A stretch of 64,000 nt of DNA from Erinaceus europaeus (GCF_950295315.1 NC_080170.1:97773971-97837970); one strand, 5' to 3'. Positions 33,356 to 44,855 are shown, counted from the stretch's first letter. The notes: generated from the letters alone by a model not told the origin. Numbers and translations: made by a program.

Positions 33356-34650
33356 TAGTGTGGGCAGACATGATTGACCCAGACCTCTAACAGATCCCTC
33401 TCACCACTGTCACTAGTCATCTCCATCAGGAACAACATAATGGACCCCTCGGTGGGCCCCTATAGGATCTGGCACTCAATGTAAATCAACAAGGGTAGGG
33501 AATGTTCCATTCTCTGAAGAGAGGTTGGACACATACTCTACTACCTGAAGAAGATGGATCCTGAAATTAGTGCATCCTGGAATGTCCCTAGCTGTGACCA
33601 CAGAATGTGAGCTCAGACCTAAAGGGATGCAGAGGTTACATAGGCTCCTGTGCTGACTATGGGCCCCAGATCAGATTGAGGGGGTTTACAGTTAACAATA
33701 TTTATTTACTTTCTCCATGTTTGGGAGATACTCTCTTCCCTGATCCAGGTTTCTAGTCCTTTTTCCAACTATAAAATCATCTCCCCAGACAATAACTTAC
33801 GTCAACTGCTTATTAGATGTCAGACTCAGGCAAAAACTAGTAGGGTCATGGGCCCCCTTGGAATATACCTAAAATAGACCTACTAGCTTTTTCCAAAATG
33901 GAGACCCCAAATCTTCATCTGTAATATTCTTGTCTTTAGGTTCATGGTTAGTAAACAATTTGTTCTGCTTATATGTTAACTCTTTTTCAGTCACCAGGTT
34001 CCAGATGCTATCATGGTGCCAACCTGACTTCGCTGAGCAGACAACCCCACCAATGTGTCCTAGAGCCCCACCTTCCCCAATCCCTACCCTGCTAGGGAAA
34101 GAGAGAGAGACAGGCTGTGAGTATGGATTAACCTGCCAATGCCCATGTTCAGTGGGGAAGCCATGACAGAAACCAGACCTCCCACATTCTGCACCCCATA
34201 ATGACACTGGGTCCATACACCCAGAGGGATAAAGAACAGGAAAGCTGGGAGTCAGGCGGTAGCACAGCGGGTTAAGCACACGTGGCGCTTTGCAAGGACT
34301 GCGGTAAGGTTCCCGGTTCGAGCCCCGGCCCCCCACCTGCAGGGGAGTAGCTTCATAAGCAATGAAGCAGGTCTGCAGGTGTCTGTCTTTCTCTCCCCCT
34401 CTCTGTCTTCCCCTCCTCTCTCCATTTCTCTCTGTTCTATCCAACAACAACGACTTCAATAACCAATTTAACAATGTTAAAACAACAAGGGCAACGAAAA
34501 CAGAAAATTAAAAAGAAAGGAAAGCTATCAAGGGAAGTGATTGGATACGGAGTTCTGGTGGTGGGAATTGTGTGTAATTTGACCCTTTTTATCCTATGGT
34601 CTTGTCAATATTTCCATTTTATAAATAAAAATAAAAAAATTAGTGTGGGA
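33356..34650 (+). mobile_element. L1 3' untranslated region, plus strand, split by a SINE
   Basis: GACCCAGACCTCTAACAGAT, ACTGGGTCCATACACCCAGA and, after the SINE, AGTTCTGGTGGTGGGAATTG then TATCCTATGGTCTTGTCAAT with an AAATAAAAATAAAAAAAT tail. These are the sense versions of the antisense L1 3' ends at 45650 and 49790. No ORF2 sequence precedes it, so the copy is 5'-truncated within the untranslated region. Confidence 0.82.
34247..34517 (+). mobile_element. Young SINE, plus strand
   Basis: GGGAGTCAGGCGGTAGCACA head, GGTTCGAGCCCCGG box B, CACCTGCAGGGGAGTAGCTT core, CAACAAGGGCAACGAAAACA tail. Duplication AGGAAAGCT at 34238-34246 and 34518-34526. It gives the cleanest sense-strand picture of the family. 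Confidence 0.95.
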
Positions 34651-34654
34651 AAAA

Positions 34655-35165
34655 TATTGGAAATTATTCAGTGCAAGTTTTCTTTTTCAAATGGAGATAT
34701 GGAAACTGAGGCCAAAACATATTCAACTATGATCCATAATCTAGTCTTGTATCACCAATAACCATTTTAAGGGAATATATAGTAAATGTGAGTTTAATTG
34801 TAGTGTCTATATTTACTTATAAAATATTTATTGGGCTTAACTCTTGTGGTTACAGATGGAGTGGTAATTTAGACTGACAGAGTTCTTACCTTCAAGAGAT
34901 TTTCAGGCAAGTAGCAGATATATCAGAGTTATGACTTTAATTAAACTCAAGTCCTCATTATTTAAGATATTGTCACCAAAATGAATGAGGGTTGAAAGTG
35001 GAAATTAGTTTCCTTTCTGAAGAATTATACCTTGCTCTAGTTTCCTTGGATAAAGAAGTGTATAGATATGTTTACATTTAAGATCATTTATCTTTGGCAT
35101 AGTTATTAGAACCTGCTATCTTTCAGACTATGCTTTGTATTGTGACTCTGAAAGCTCAAAGACAT
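34655..35165. other. Unique DNA, nothing recognised
   Basis: AT-rich; no repeat match. Confidence 0.45.
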
Positions 35166-35169
35166 ATAT

Positions 35170-35390
35170 ATATTTTAAAATATGTATTTATTTACTGGAT
35201 AGAGACAGAAATCGAGAGGGGAAGGGGTGATAGAGAGGGAGAGAGAAACAGAGAGACACCTGCAACATTGCTTCAGCACTCGCAAAGCTTTCCCGCTGCA
35301 GGTGTGAACCAGGGGTTCAAAGCCTGGTTCTTGCTCATTGAAATATGTGCGCTGCTCAACCAGGTGCACCACCACCTGTCCCCAATACAT
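35170..35390 (-). mobile_element. Old-type SINE
   Basis: GGACAGGTGGTGGTGCACCT head, CACCTGCAGCGGGAAAGCTT core, CAGTAAATAAATACATATTT tail on the minus strand. Confidence 0.9.
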
Positions 35391-35397
35391 AGATTTT

Positions 35398-35742
35398 TTT
35401 TTTTGCCTCCAGGGTTATTTCTGGGGCTTGATGTCTGCAACACGAATCCTCTGCTCCCAGGGGCTATTTTTTACCCCTTTTGTTGCCCTTTTATTTTTTT
35501 AATCTTATTGTGGTTGTTATTATTGTTATCAAAGTCGTTATTGGATAGGACAGAGAGAAATGGAGAGAGGAGGGAAAGACATAGAGGAGGAAGAAAGATA
35601 GATACCTGCAGACCTGCTTCACCACTTATGAAGCGACCTCTCCTGTGGGTGGGGAGCCGGGGCTCGAACTGGGATTCTTATGTTGGTCCCTGCGCTTTAC
35701 GCCATGTGCGCTTAACCCGCTGCCTGTTGCCAGACTCCCCAA
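35398..35742 (-). mobile_element. Long-form SINE with well-preserved hairpin domain
   Basis: Hairpin domain at 35403-35472 (TTGCCTCCAGGGTTATTTCT ... CTGCTCCCAGGGGCTATTTT), then the young-type body, box B (GTTCGAGCCCCGG) and head ending near 35739. A 217-codon plus-strand frame through this and the previous SINE is an artefact of reading two SINEs backwards. Confidence 0.9.
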
Positions 35743-36244
35743 GACATACATTGCTAAATTTACTTTCTTCGCTTATTATATAAATAGAAAACAAATTTTA
35801 TACATGTACCAACAACTCTATATACTGTAAACAACTCATCCCCCGATAAAAAAAAGAATCAAACTTTTTAATGATTTAATTTAGTACACATTTTAATTTT
35901 GGTTTCTGGGTTGCTTTTAAATATGAATTGGTTTATGAATTCTGAAAACCTATAGACATTTAATAGATGTCTTCATAGTTATCTCCATGTACGCATTTTT
36001 TAGTCTATAATTTGTTATTTATTTTGTTAATGTCAATTCACCCGGTAAAAGAGATATTGGGACACAGTTCCATTTAGGCCATTTTTTAGAAAAATTTCAT
36101 TTGAATTATGTCAATTATAAACTTTTAAAATTCTGGGCATAATATGTGCACATGTATACATGTTAGGAGAGAACTTTAAAGTAAAAGTGCACAGTGGTTT
36201 GCAGTGACTCAGTAAGTGCAAAAACTAAAAAAAATAAATTTACA
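35743..36244. other. Unique DNA, nothing recognised
   Basis: AT-rich; ends near the poly(T)/A-rich boundary of the L1 3'UTR at 36245. Confidence 0.45.
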
Positions 36245-36412
36245 ATAAAAAAATGGTAAAATTAGTGATTTAATATTGGTTTACAAAACTGTAATATAAT
36301 AGGGGTATAATTCTATACAGTTCCCACCACCAGAGTTCTATGTCCTATCCCCTCCACTGGAAATTGTAGTAGTTATCCTAAAGAAACCAATAATGGGTTT
36401 ATTCTATAACTA

Positions 36413-36445
<33 letters not shown>

Positions 36446-37600
36446 CTATCTATATTTTAATTGTTCTACTTCTTTTCTAGTTCACCCCTACACCTATTAA
36501 TACTTTTAAGTGTCTTTCCTTTTTCCTCTTCTCTCTCTGGTGTTTTTCAGATTTACTTCCCTTTCATTGATAGTATAAAAACAAGAGTCCTGGAGAGAAA
36601 TGCTTTAGGTTCTGATACAAAGCCCTCTCTCTATTTTACTTCCCTTATCATTTACCCTTTTGGGTAGTATGGAACAAAATTCTTTATGGTGTGCAGAATG
36701 TGAGCGTTCCAGCTTCTGTAATTGCTTTTCCATTAGACATGTGTGCTGGCAGGTTGATCCATACCCTCAGCCTGTTTCTATCTTTCCCTAGTGGAATAGG
36801 GATTTGGCGAGGTGAGGTTCATTGGTGAGATGATCTGCCCAGGGAGTTGACGATGAAATCATAGTAGCATTTGTAAGTTCATAGCTGAAATGTTCCTAAT
36901 GGATGTGACTAGTGATGGTAGAGAAAGGGATCTATTAGAGGTCTAGGCCCATTGTATCTATGGGGAAATCCAAGGATTCTCTTTCTAGGACCTCAGGTGA
37001 TGTGCGGCTTCATAGTGGACAAATGGCGATTGTTAAGTGAGCCAGTGTGTTGCCCTTATTCAGATTTTATAGTCCCTTCTTTATCTGAGGAGCTTAGACT
37101 TTCGCCCAGCAGTTAAAGTGTTGAGTGTCATCTGTTGTATCCAAACCAGTACTAGGCTTATGGGATCTAGCCTCAAATGAGGGAAGAAATAGACCTAGGT
37201 TTTTAGTGGGGTTTTAGTTATACTTGAGTTTTGCTGCATTTACTTGTTTGATGATTCTAACAAAGATTGTCATAGAGACAATAACAGTCCTTTACTTGGT
37301 TATAGGTTTTGCTAGTCTAACTCTTGGCCAGTTGTATAGCATTTCTTCTAAAGTAAATGTATATAATAGCCATCCATAATTAAACTTAGGTCTAGTAAGC
37401 TAGGCATTCTAGTAGAATGGCTTACAGAAAGGTATCATAAATTCTCTAATTATATATTTATTACTTAGGCCTAGACACCATCCTCTCCTACCCCTTATTT
37501 TACTTCCCTTAATTACGCTATATACTCAATTAACTATACAAAAGGAAGTGAGATATATTCTTCCATCTTTTTTTCTCTTTTGACAAAGCATCAGCATTAG
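36245..37600 (-). mobile_element. Long L1 3' untranslated region, minus strand
   Basis: Reverse counterpart of 40600-42690. For example AGAAATAGACCTAGGTTTTT (37183) mirrors the AATATTCTAGGTCTATTTCC region at 41257, and TTATTACTTAGGCCTAGACA mirrors the same phrase at 40939. It spans about 1.35 kb of 3'UTR without ORF2. A (CTAT)n tract lies at 36417-36453. Confidence 0.75.
36414..36453. repeat. (CT)n(CTAT)n microsatellite
   Basis: CTCTCTCTCTCT followed by about six CTAT units. Confidence 0.95.
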
Positions 37601-37804
37601 TGTTACCCTTTGATAAGATCTACCTTAAATTTCTTTGTTCATTTTTCAACCAGTCTTAGATCTCTAATTCATCCAGAACTTCTGCTACCCTCTAAAATAA
37701 CCCAAATTATACATGCATACAGAAAGGTAAAGATTTTGTCCCGTACATCATACACTGGTTCCTCCAAATGTCATTTCTTCTGTCATATTACTTTTAGGGA
37801 TATT

Positions 37805-37960
37805 TACTTTTTTTTTTTTGAACATTTATTTATTTATTTTACCAGAGCACTGATCAGCTCTGGCTTATGGTGATGTATGGGACTGAACCCGGGATTTTGG
37901 AGGGTCAAGCATGAGAATCTCTTTGCATAACCATTATGCTATCTGCCCTCACCTGTCATG
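37805..37960 (-). mobile_element. Second-family SINE
   Basis: ACCAGAGCACTGATCAGCTC, GGGACTGAACCCGGGATTTT and GAATCTCTTTGCATAACCAT match the copy at 5790 and are better preserved. Confidence 0.75.
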
Positions 37961-37974
37961 TTACTTTTTAATTA

Positions 37975-38148
37975 TTTATTTTTGCCTCCAGGGTTATCGC
38001 TGGGGCTCAGTGCTGACACTATAAATCCACTGCTCCTGGTGGCCATTTATTTCTATTTTATTGGCTAGGACAGAGAGAAATTGAGATGGGAGAGGGAGAG
38101 AGAGATAAACACCTGCAGACCTACTTTACCACCTGTGAAGTGATCATG
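37975..38148 (-). mobile_element. Long-form SINE, head missing
   Basis: Hairpin domain (TTGCCTCCAGGGTTATCGCT to CTCCTGGTGGCCATTTATTT, 37980-38050) and half the body, ending at ACCACCTGTGAAGTGA. The tRNA-like head is absent, giving a 5'-truncated insertion. Confidence 0.85.
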
Positions 38149-39373
38149 TTACTTTTAAAGTGCTTAGAGCTTAAAAATTAAAATGACTATGGCATAAAGA
38201 TCAACAAATTATATTTTTTACTATAATCTATAATAAAGGACAATCATATGTATATTTTTATATTTTCTTTTAGTTTTTTAAACATTTTAGTGAAAATATC
38301 CTGGTTATACTTAGAGTTTTAATTTACATTACATGTATGTGATTTGCTATTAAACAATTTTATAAAACCCTGATATTTTATTAGTTTTGTATTTCATCAT
38401 TCAGAATAGTACCTCTTTTCTGTAAATACACATGTACTTCAAAGTAATTAGTTTTTGAAGGAGGGAGATGTTTTGTATTGAACTTGAAGCATTAGAACAT
38501 TTCAAATATACACTAAACTGCAGAATCCCTCTTTGCCTTTTATCAGCCAGAGAGAATATGATTCTGTCATATGACTGGCCTGGAGAAATTGTGAAGGAGA
38601 GAGACAAACTTGCCTGTCATTTCTGTTTTATTCAGAGAAGACTGGAAAAACTGCCAAAGCTTGTCTTCCACCCTAGCATGGAGGGATAATTGCTAAATCT
38701 GAGTTCTATAAAAAGAATAGAGAAAATCCAAGATGATTATGTAAATAATTTATGGACTACCCATCATTCACCTATAAATCAATACTATATCTTGATCTTA
38801 ATGCACTAAGAATGATGCATTTTTCTTGTAAATCGTTTTCTTAAATTACCCCTCCCTCATTTTTGCAGAGGGGTGACAGCCACCAAAGTGACCTTCAAGT
38901 TGCCACTGTGTCTGACTTGTAAGTGACCATTCAAGATAACAATTAAATAAGTGTAGCTTTCCTCAAGAACACTTAAATTTGTAGCAGTCTAAATTCTACA
39001 TTAAAGTAAAATTGCTAACCATAGTGAATCAAATGCTAAGTAGATAGACATATTCCTGAAATGAAGCATCTTAATTTTTGCCCCTACTAATAATTTGTTG
39101 TAGGCTGAATTCTCTAAGCAAGTGGTTGCTTTCCGTAGTGTAATGATATTAATCAACAGGCATTGGCATAGTTCAGATCAGTGAGGTTGGTGAATAATTT
39201 GAAATAATCTATTTTGCATATTTAATATCATAATAAATATCTGTAACTAATATTTAAATTATAAGAAGTATTTTTATATCAAATAGTGACTCATGTGAGT
39301 CACTATTTCTAACATTAGAATTCACAAATAGACAAAGTGCTTTGAAAAATACTCATTTATCTGTTCAAGTGAT
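38149..39373. other. Unique DNA with candidate micro-exon
   Basis: Repeat-free for 1.2 kb. Includes the splice-bounded segment at 38869-38918 (separate entry) and several TAAT-rich patches. The flanking L1 3'UTR copies are in opposite orientations. Confidence 0.4.
38869..38918 (+). other. Candidate 50-nt micro-exon (unverified)
   Basis: A strong acceptor (pyrimidine-rich CCCCTCCCTCATTTTTGCAG ending at 38868) and a strong donor (GTAAGTGACC from 38919) bracket 50 bases. Two of the three frames are open; 50 bases would change phase between neighbouring exons. GC content rises within the segment compared with its flanks. I do not recognise the peptide and cannot see neighbouring exons, so this is a splicing-signal prediction only. 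Confidence 0.3.
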
Positions 39374-39388
39374 AAAACAGTATTTCTT

Positions 39389-39672
39389 TTTTTAAAATAT
39401 TTATTTTATTTATTCCCTTTTGTTGCCCTTGTTGTTTTATTGTTGTAGTTATTATTTTTGTTGTTGTAATTGTTGGATAGAACAGAGAGAAATGGAGAGA
39501 GGAGGGGAAGACAGAGAGGAGGAGAGAAAGATAGACACCTGCAGACCTGCTTCACCGCCTGTGAAGTGACTCCCCTGCAGGTGGGGAGCCAGGGTTCGAA
39601 CCGGGATCCTTATGCTGGTCCTTGTGCTTTGCGTCACCTGCGCTTAACCCGCTGCGCTACAGCCCTACTGCC
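39389..39672 (-). mobile_element. Young SINE
   Basis: Complete copy with perfect duplication AAAACAGTATTTCTT at 39374-39388 and 39673-39687; box B CGGTTCGAACCCTGG on the minus strand. Confidence 0.95.
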
Positions 39673-39689
39673 AAAACAGTATTTCTTAT

Positions 39690-40035
39690 GAAACATTTGA
39701 AATATATTGTTTTTGAACAATGTCGTATATTTATATAATTATGATGTAACTTTCTTAATAAATATATGAGCTGTTTGACTCCCAGTAAGCATCTCTTACA
39801 GAAGTTTACCTAAGTCACTAGATTTTTTCTGGAGTTATGATTACCCCTTTACTGTAATTTCTATTTAAAGTTTTCCATGTAATTATTTTGAAGATGATGG
39901 GTATAAGAAGGCAGAAAGCATGTGACTTTGTGAGAGGAAGCAACTAAGAATGAGAAAGGAAAACAATACTTTAAAATAGATTTTGATGCTTTACTAGAAA
40001 ACAAATATCCATATGTTAACAAACAAAAATAATGA
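39690..40035. other. Unique DNA, nothing recognised
   Basis: AT-rich flank between the SINE and the L1 3' half. Confidence 0.4.
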
Positions 40036-40039
40036 CTTC

Positions 40040-42690
40040 TCCTGTTTAGTAGGGAGAAAAAAAATGAATGGGAAAAGATGTTTACATGCCATAAATCAGC
40101 TAGAAGATTAATAACCAGAACATCTGAAGAAATCACAAAACTCAGTAGCAACAGCAACAACAACAAAAACCAAGCAACCGCATTGCAAAATGTGAGGAGG
40201 ATATGGACAGAATCTTCACCAAAAAAAGAGATCCAGAGGGCCAAGAGGGATATAAAAAATGCTCATATTTTCTGATTATCAGAGAAATGCAAATACAGAT
40301 GAGACACTTATTCACACCTCTAAGAATGTCATACAGCAAAAATAAACAACAAATGTTGGCAAGGATGTGGTGAGAAAGGAATCCTCCAACAATGTTGGTG
40401 GGGATGTAAATTGGTTCAATCCCTGTGGAAAAAGTCTGGAGATAACTAATAGCATTAGAAATGGATCTTCCCTGTGACTAGGCAGTCCTTCCTTAGGGAC
40501 TTAGGGGTCAACCCAAAGGAAAGCATAGCTATTCAAAGAGATTTAAGTATAGCAACAAACTTTTTAGTAGCTCCAACTTGAAGGCAACTCAGAAAACCAA
40601 TGGCAGCTGAGTAGCTATAAGAACATTGCTTTGGACTGTATCTAGAGATGCCAAGCCTGAGATGTCACCCATTCAGTTCCAATAATCTGGTAAGACCTTT
40701 CCTAACATATGGGACTACCCAGTCCATTTCAGATAGCACACTCTCTAGCAAAGTTACAGATCATACATATAGGGTAAGGCCTAGGGGTCTAGACATATGT
40801 ATACTTGTATTTGTTAGTTAAGAGCAACTATGTCCCTCAGAGTAAAAATGCTTATTATTCCCCTATGGTTAGACTTAATGAGCTCAACAATCTAGTATAA
40901 TGGCCTAAAGAGGGCACCATACATTTTCCAATGAAATATTTATTACTTAGGCATAGACACCTTCCTGTGATATCCTATACTTTACTTTTCTCAAACACTC
41001 TATCTACTTAATTCATTACACAAAATAAATTAAATAATATATATTTCCTAGTTCTGTTTTTTCTGATAGCATCAGCATTATTCTCACCCCTTGATAATGT
41101 TTAGAAGAAACATAAACACTATATACATTTGGCCAAGAGATATATGGGATATATATATATCTCAACAAAAGGAGAATTATTGTCCCTAGGGCCTTTATTA
41201 GAATCATCAAACAAGTAGATACAGTAAAACCCAATGTTTACTTAGACCCCACTAAAATATTCTAGGTCTATTTCCTCCCCAACTTGAGGCCAGACCCCAC
41301 AGACCTAATACTGGTTTAGATACAATAAAAGTCACTGAATGTTTTAACAGCTGGGAGAAAATCCAAGCTCATCAGATGAAGAAGGGATGACAAGAGCTAA
41401 ATAAGGGCAAAAGACTGGCTCACTTAAGGGTGACCTTTTTGGTCACTACCAGCCTACCTCATTACCTGGGGCCCAAGTCAGGGAATCCTAGGAGTTCCCC
41501 ATAAATACAATGGCCCAAGACCTCGGAGTAGATCCCTCTTTACCATCACTGATTGCTTTCATCAGGAACATCATCATAAGCCCTTTAGAATACCTCTGAA
41601 GAACCATGCCCTCATGATAAGGTAGCAACGGTAGGGACTACCCCACACTATGAAGAGAGGCTGGGTCATTTTACTATGCCACTCCAGGAAGATCGGTCCT
41701 GAAATTAATGCAGCCTAGAATGTTCCCAGTTGTGACCGTGGACTGTAAGCTCAGACTGACAGGAACTTGGAGGTTATATAGACTCCTGTGCTAAGTATGA
41801 ATATACAAGGACACTGGGTTAGATTAAAGTGGTAAATAGTTAATTGTATTTATATATTTTCTTCAAGTTTGGGAGCTACTCTCTGCCATAATGGAACTTT
41901 ACAGTTCTATTCTCAACTCTGTCTATATCTTCTTAGATGATATTTTTAGTCCACTTCCATGTTATCAAGCTCAAGCAAAAACTACAAAAATCATGAGCCC
42001 CTAGAAACATACCTAAAACAGACTTCCTAACTTAACACCTGAGAATCCCTATTCTCACCTGCTCTAGTCCTACTTTTTGGTTCCTGTTTATCAAACATTT
42101 TGTCCTAATTTATATCTTACCACCCTTTAGCTACCAAGTTGCCGATGCTACTATGCTTCCATCCTGAACTCCCTGGGTTGACAATTTTACCTTTCCAGAG
42201 CCCTACACCACTAGAAAAATATAGAAACAGGCTGAGGGTATAGATATACCTACCAATACCCATGTCCAGTAGAGAAACAATTACAGAATCCAGACTTTCC
42301 ACCTTGTGCACTCCATAAAGAATTTTGGTCCATACTCCCAGAGGGGATGAAATTATAGAGGAAGATGACTAGAGGGCTCTGAAACCCAATTTCATAAGGA
42401 ACTAGAGAGAGAAGGGAAAAAAAAAAAAGAAAAACACTTAGAAGTAGTAATAGGTGTAGGTGTGACTTAGAAAGGAAGAGAAGATATGACCAGAGAAAAA
42501 AATGGGCAAATATATACACAGATAATTATAAAAATAACAGTCAACCCATATCTGTGACCTTCAGAGAATCACTGCAATTTCCAAAGGTGAGGGGTGAGGA
42601 CACAGAACACTAGTGGTAGGAACAGTATGGAATTTTACCCCTGTAATATTGTAAACCAATATAAAATAATGAATAAAAAAATCAAATTGT
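40040..42690 (+). mobile_element. 5'-truncated old L1 with long 3' untranslated region
   Basis: Starts in the ORF2 C-terminal region (about 40050-40560) and continues through about 2 kb of 3' untranslated DNA. The end is GTAATATTGTAAACCAATAT and an AATAATGAATAAAAAAAT tail near 42680. It is the longest 3'UTR of this type in the window and mirrors the minus-strand copy at 36245-37600. Confidence 0.82.
40050..40560 (+). pseudogene. L1 ORF2 C-terminal remnant
   Basis: The plus frame 40078-40275 shows SARRLITRTSEEITKLS followed by asparagine-rich insertion and KEIQRAKRDIKNAHIF, which parallels the ORF2 segment with KKLITKIYKELSKLSTKK and [16 protein letters not shown] at 47500-47800. Past a stop at 40275 the similarity continues (GAATCCTCCAACAATGTTGG, cysteine/tryptophan motif region). 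The expanded CAACAACAA run near 40150 is not in the other copies. Confidence 0.75.
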
Positions 42691-42699
42691 GGGTTGAGG

Positions 42700-42815
42700 A
42701 GTTAGCATAATGATTTTGTGAAAGACTTTTGTGACCAAGTCTCTGAAACCCCAGTTTTAGTTATCAGTATTGCCATAAGCCAATGCTTACCAGTGCTCTG
42801 TTAAAATATACATGG
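42700..42815 (+). mobile_element. Second-family SINE, plus strand
   Basis: TGAAACCCCAGTTTTAGTTA and CATAAGCCAATGCTTACCAG, then TGCTCTGTTAAA, are the reverse of the 37812 family; diverged. Confidence 0.55.
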
Positions 42816-42816
42816 A

Positions 42817-43040
42817 TCCACCTGCCAACGCCCATGTTCAGCGGGGAAGCAATTCCAGAAGCCAGACCTTCCACCTTCTGTATCCCACAATGACCTTGTG
42901 TCCATACTGCCAGCGGGTTAAAGAATAAGAAAGCTATTAGGGGAGGGGATGGGATACAGAGTTCTGGTGGTGGGAATTGTGTGGAGTTGTACCCCTCTTA
43001 TCCTATGGTTTAGTCAGTGTTTCCTTTTTATAAATAAAAA
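42817..43040 (+). mobile_element. Short L1 3'UTR-only insertion
   Basis: CCACCTGCCAACGCCCATGT, GACCTTGTGTCCATACTGCC, TTCTGGTGGTGGGAATTGTG and TTATCCTATGGTTTAGTCAG end in an A-rich tail near 43030. Only the last 215 bases of L1 are present, followed by a TGTG-rich microsatellite (43046-43065). Confidence 0.8.
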
Positions 43041-43790
43041 ATTATATGTGTGTGCGTGTGTGTGTGATTCAAAGGCAGAGCAGGCAGCACTACACTGTGA
43101 TTACAAGTAAGAACAAGGAATGCTGATCAGATTCTCTATTAAACACCACTTGAAATTTTTAAATGACCTTGGGTAAGTCCCTGAAGCTATTAGCACTTAG
43201 ATTTCTTTATTGCAAAGGTGATAATAGCTGTCCTCTGGTTGTTAACCTTTAACCAAAATGTTGTGCACACATTGATTCCTCTTTTATTGAAATATTATGT
43301 GCCTTGATATGTCTATGTTCATGACTGCAGAGAATATTTTTTAATATCTTTCCAGCAAGGCTACTGAAAGATTGATAAATGGGTGAAAATTCACTCTCAG
43401 ACTGTGATTTTTGGTTATTGTTGTGAACTTTTCTTATGAAACATGGCTAGGGGCAGAAGTTTCCCTGTAACCAAGTCAGTGATTTTTAAAGTGTTTTCCC
43501 ACAACCGGAAGTAGCTTCACCTGAAAACTTGTTAGAAGGCAAATTTTTGAGTCTTACCTCTGATCCACTTAAACAGAAACTTGGTTGAGGTTCAGTTCCA
43601 TGTGTTTTAACAAGTTCTATTTTTAATTTTGACAACACACTAGTTTAAACCAAAATAAAAAATAAAGGTAGACTCACTCATCTCAGAGCTGGCATCCATG
43701 TTGCATTGGATTTGTATTTTTGATGTTTATGCAGGTAAAAAATTCAAGTCTATATGAATTGTTTGTCTTTATATTTATTTATTTGTTTAC
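43041..43790. other. Unique DNA, nothing recognised
   Basis: Starts with a GT-rich microsatellite; otherwise unremarkable sequence. Confidence 0.4.
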
Positions 43791-43794
43791 TTAA

Positions 43795-44355
43795 AGTCTT
43801 TTAAGTATTTTATTTATTTTATGTAGAGACAGGAGACATTGAAATGGAAGGGGAAGATTGTCGTATGCTTTACATTGGTTTGTTCTAGCCCTCCCCCGCC
43901 AAGAGAATTGCATCAGTCCAGTTAATTTTGCGGCCATTTGGCCCCGCCCCGAGGGAAACCTGCCAGAGTTCGAGAGTGACAGAGTTAGAGAGTTCCAGAG
44001 TTCGGAGGGTTCCTGAGTTCCAGAGTGAGAGAGAGTGCTTGTGCCGCCTCAAAGAGACAGCCGAGTTCTGTTTGGTGATTAGTTTGTCTTAGTTTATGAA
44101 TCGTTGTTCCTGAATAAAGAAATACAGCTTCCCTGCCCAGCCATTGTCTCCGCGTCTCTGTTACCCGCCCGTGAAGCCAACCCACCCAGCAAGAGCTTAC
44201 GAATTTTAACAACAGAAGATGAGAGGGAGAAAAGAAGACACCTTCAATGAAAACTGCCAGTGAAGCTTCCACTATGCAGTAGGAACCAGGGATTTGAACC
44301 CAGGTCCTGTGCATTATAATGTGCACTCTACTTGCTGCACCACTACCTGTCCTCA
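43795..44355 (-). mobile_element. Old-type SINE split by a solo LTR
   Basis: The tail and middle (TTTTATGTAGAGACAGGAGA) lie left of 43859. The core and head (GAGAAAAGAAGACACCTTCA, GATTTGAACCCAGGTCCTGT, GTGCACTCTACTTGCTGCAC) lie right of 44220. Removing 43859-44220 rejoins one SINE. Confidence 0.85.
43859..44214 (+). mobile_element. Solo LTR of a class II endogenous retrovirus
   Basis: 356 bases from TGTCGTATGC to TTTTAACAACA with a perfect 6-base duplication GAAGAT at 43853-43858 and 44215-44220. AATAAA at 44113-44118 and a GC-rich middle (TTTGCGGCCATTTGGCCCCG). The 6-base duplication is characteristic of class II (beta-like) elements. It formed by recombination between two LTRs, leaving no viral genes. 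The U5 segment TTACCCGCCCGTGAAGCCAA is shared with the provirus at 2143. Confidence 0.92.
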
Positions 44356-44855
44356 CTTGTCTTAACTTGAATGTATCACTGAAAATACTGGGGGTGGGGG
44401 GGGGCGGAGGGTCAGGTCAAAACTTACAATTTTGAATCACTTATTAAGGTATTGCAAAAACAAACAAACAAAAAAAACCAAACAAACCCAGAATGAATTC
44501 ACCAACAGATAGTTGCTTTGAGATGTCAGCATCAGAAAAACCAGTAATGATTTTCTATTAAAGACAAAGTGTATTCTAAATATATATATATATTATCATG
44601 TTAAATATGGTAATTTGAGGGTGTTATTTATATTCAGGTTATGCTTTTATAAATAAATTTGGGTTGATAAAGAAGTGATGATAGTCTTGAGGTTTAATTA
44701 GCTCTCTGACATTGAGCAAGTGAAAGCAAGAAGGCTTGCTTTATGATAAACTATTGTTTCATAAGCTTTACATACTGTTTTCATATTGACAATTATCTTT
44801 GATTCTTTTTCACAAAAATTAATTATAAGTCAGGGAAAAAATACAAGGGTTATAC
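44356..44855. other. Unique DNA, nothing recognised
   Basis: Includes short G (44391-44403) and A runs and TATATATATAT at 44581-44592; no gene seen. Confidence 0.4.

Noticed and set aside
34247..34330. tRNA-like box A and box B sequences
   Set aside because: They belong to the SINE head; no complete tRNA cloverleaf or isolated tRNA gene is present.
33869..34474. 201-codon minus-strand open frame
   Set aside because: Composed of a reversed SINE joined to L1 3'UTR; no domain and no host-gene features.
35130..35783. 217-codon plus-strand open frame
   Set aside because: It is two minus-strand SINEs read on the wrong strand; arginine/glutamate-rich middle comes from the CT-rich SINE segment.
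43920..44060. Possible CpG island promoter
   Set aside because: The GC-rich stretch is inside the solo LTR and too short to be a host CpG island.
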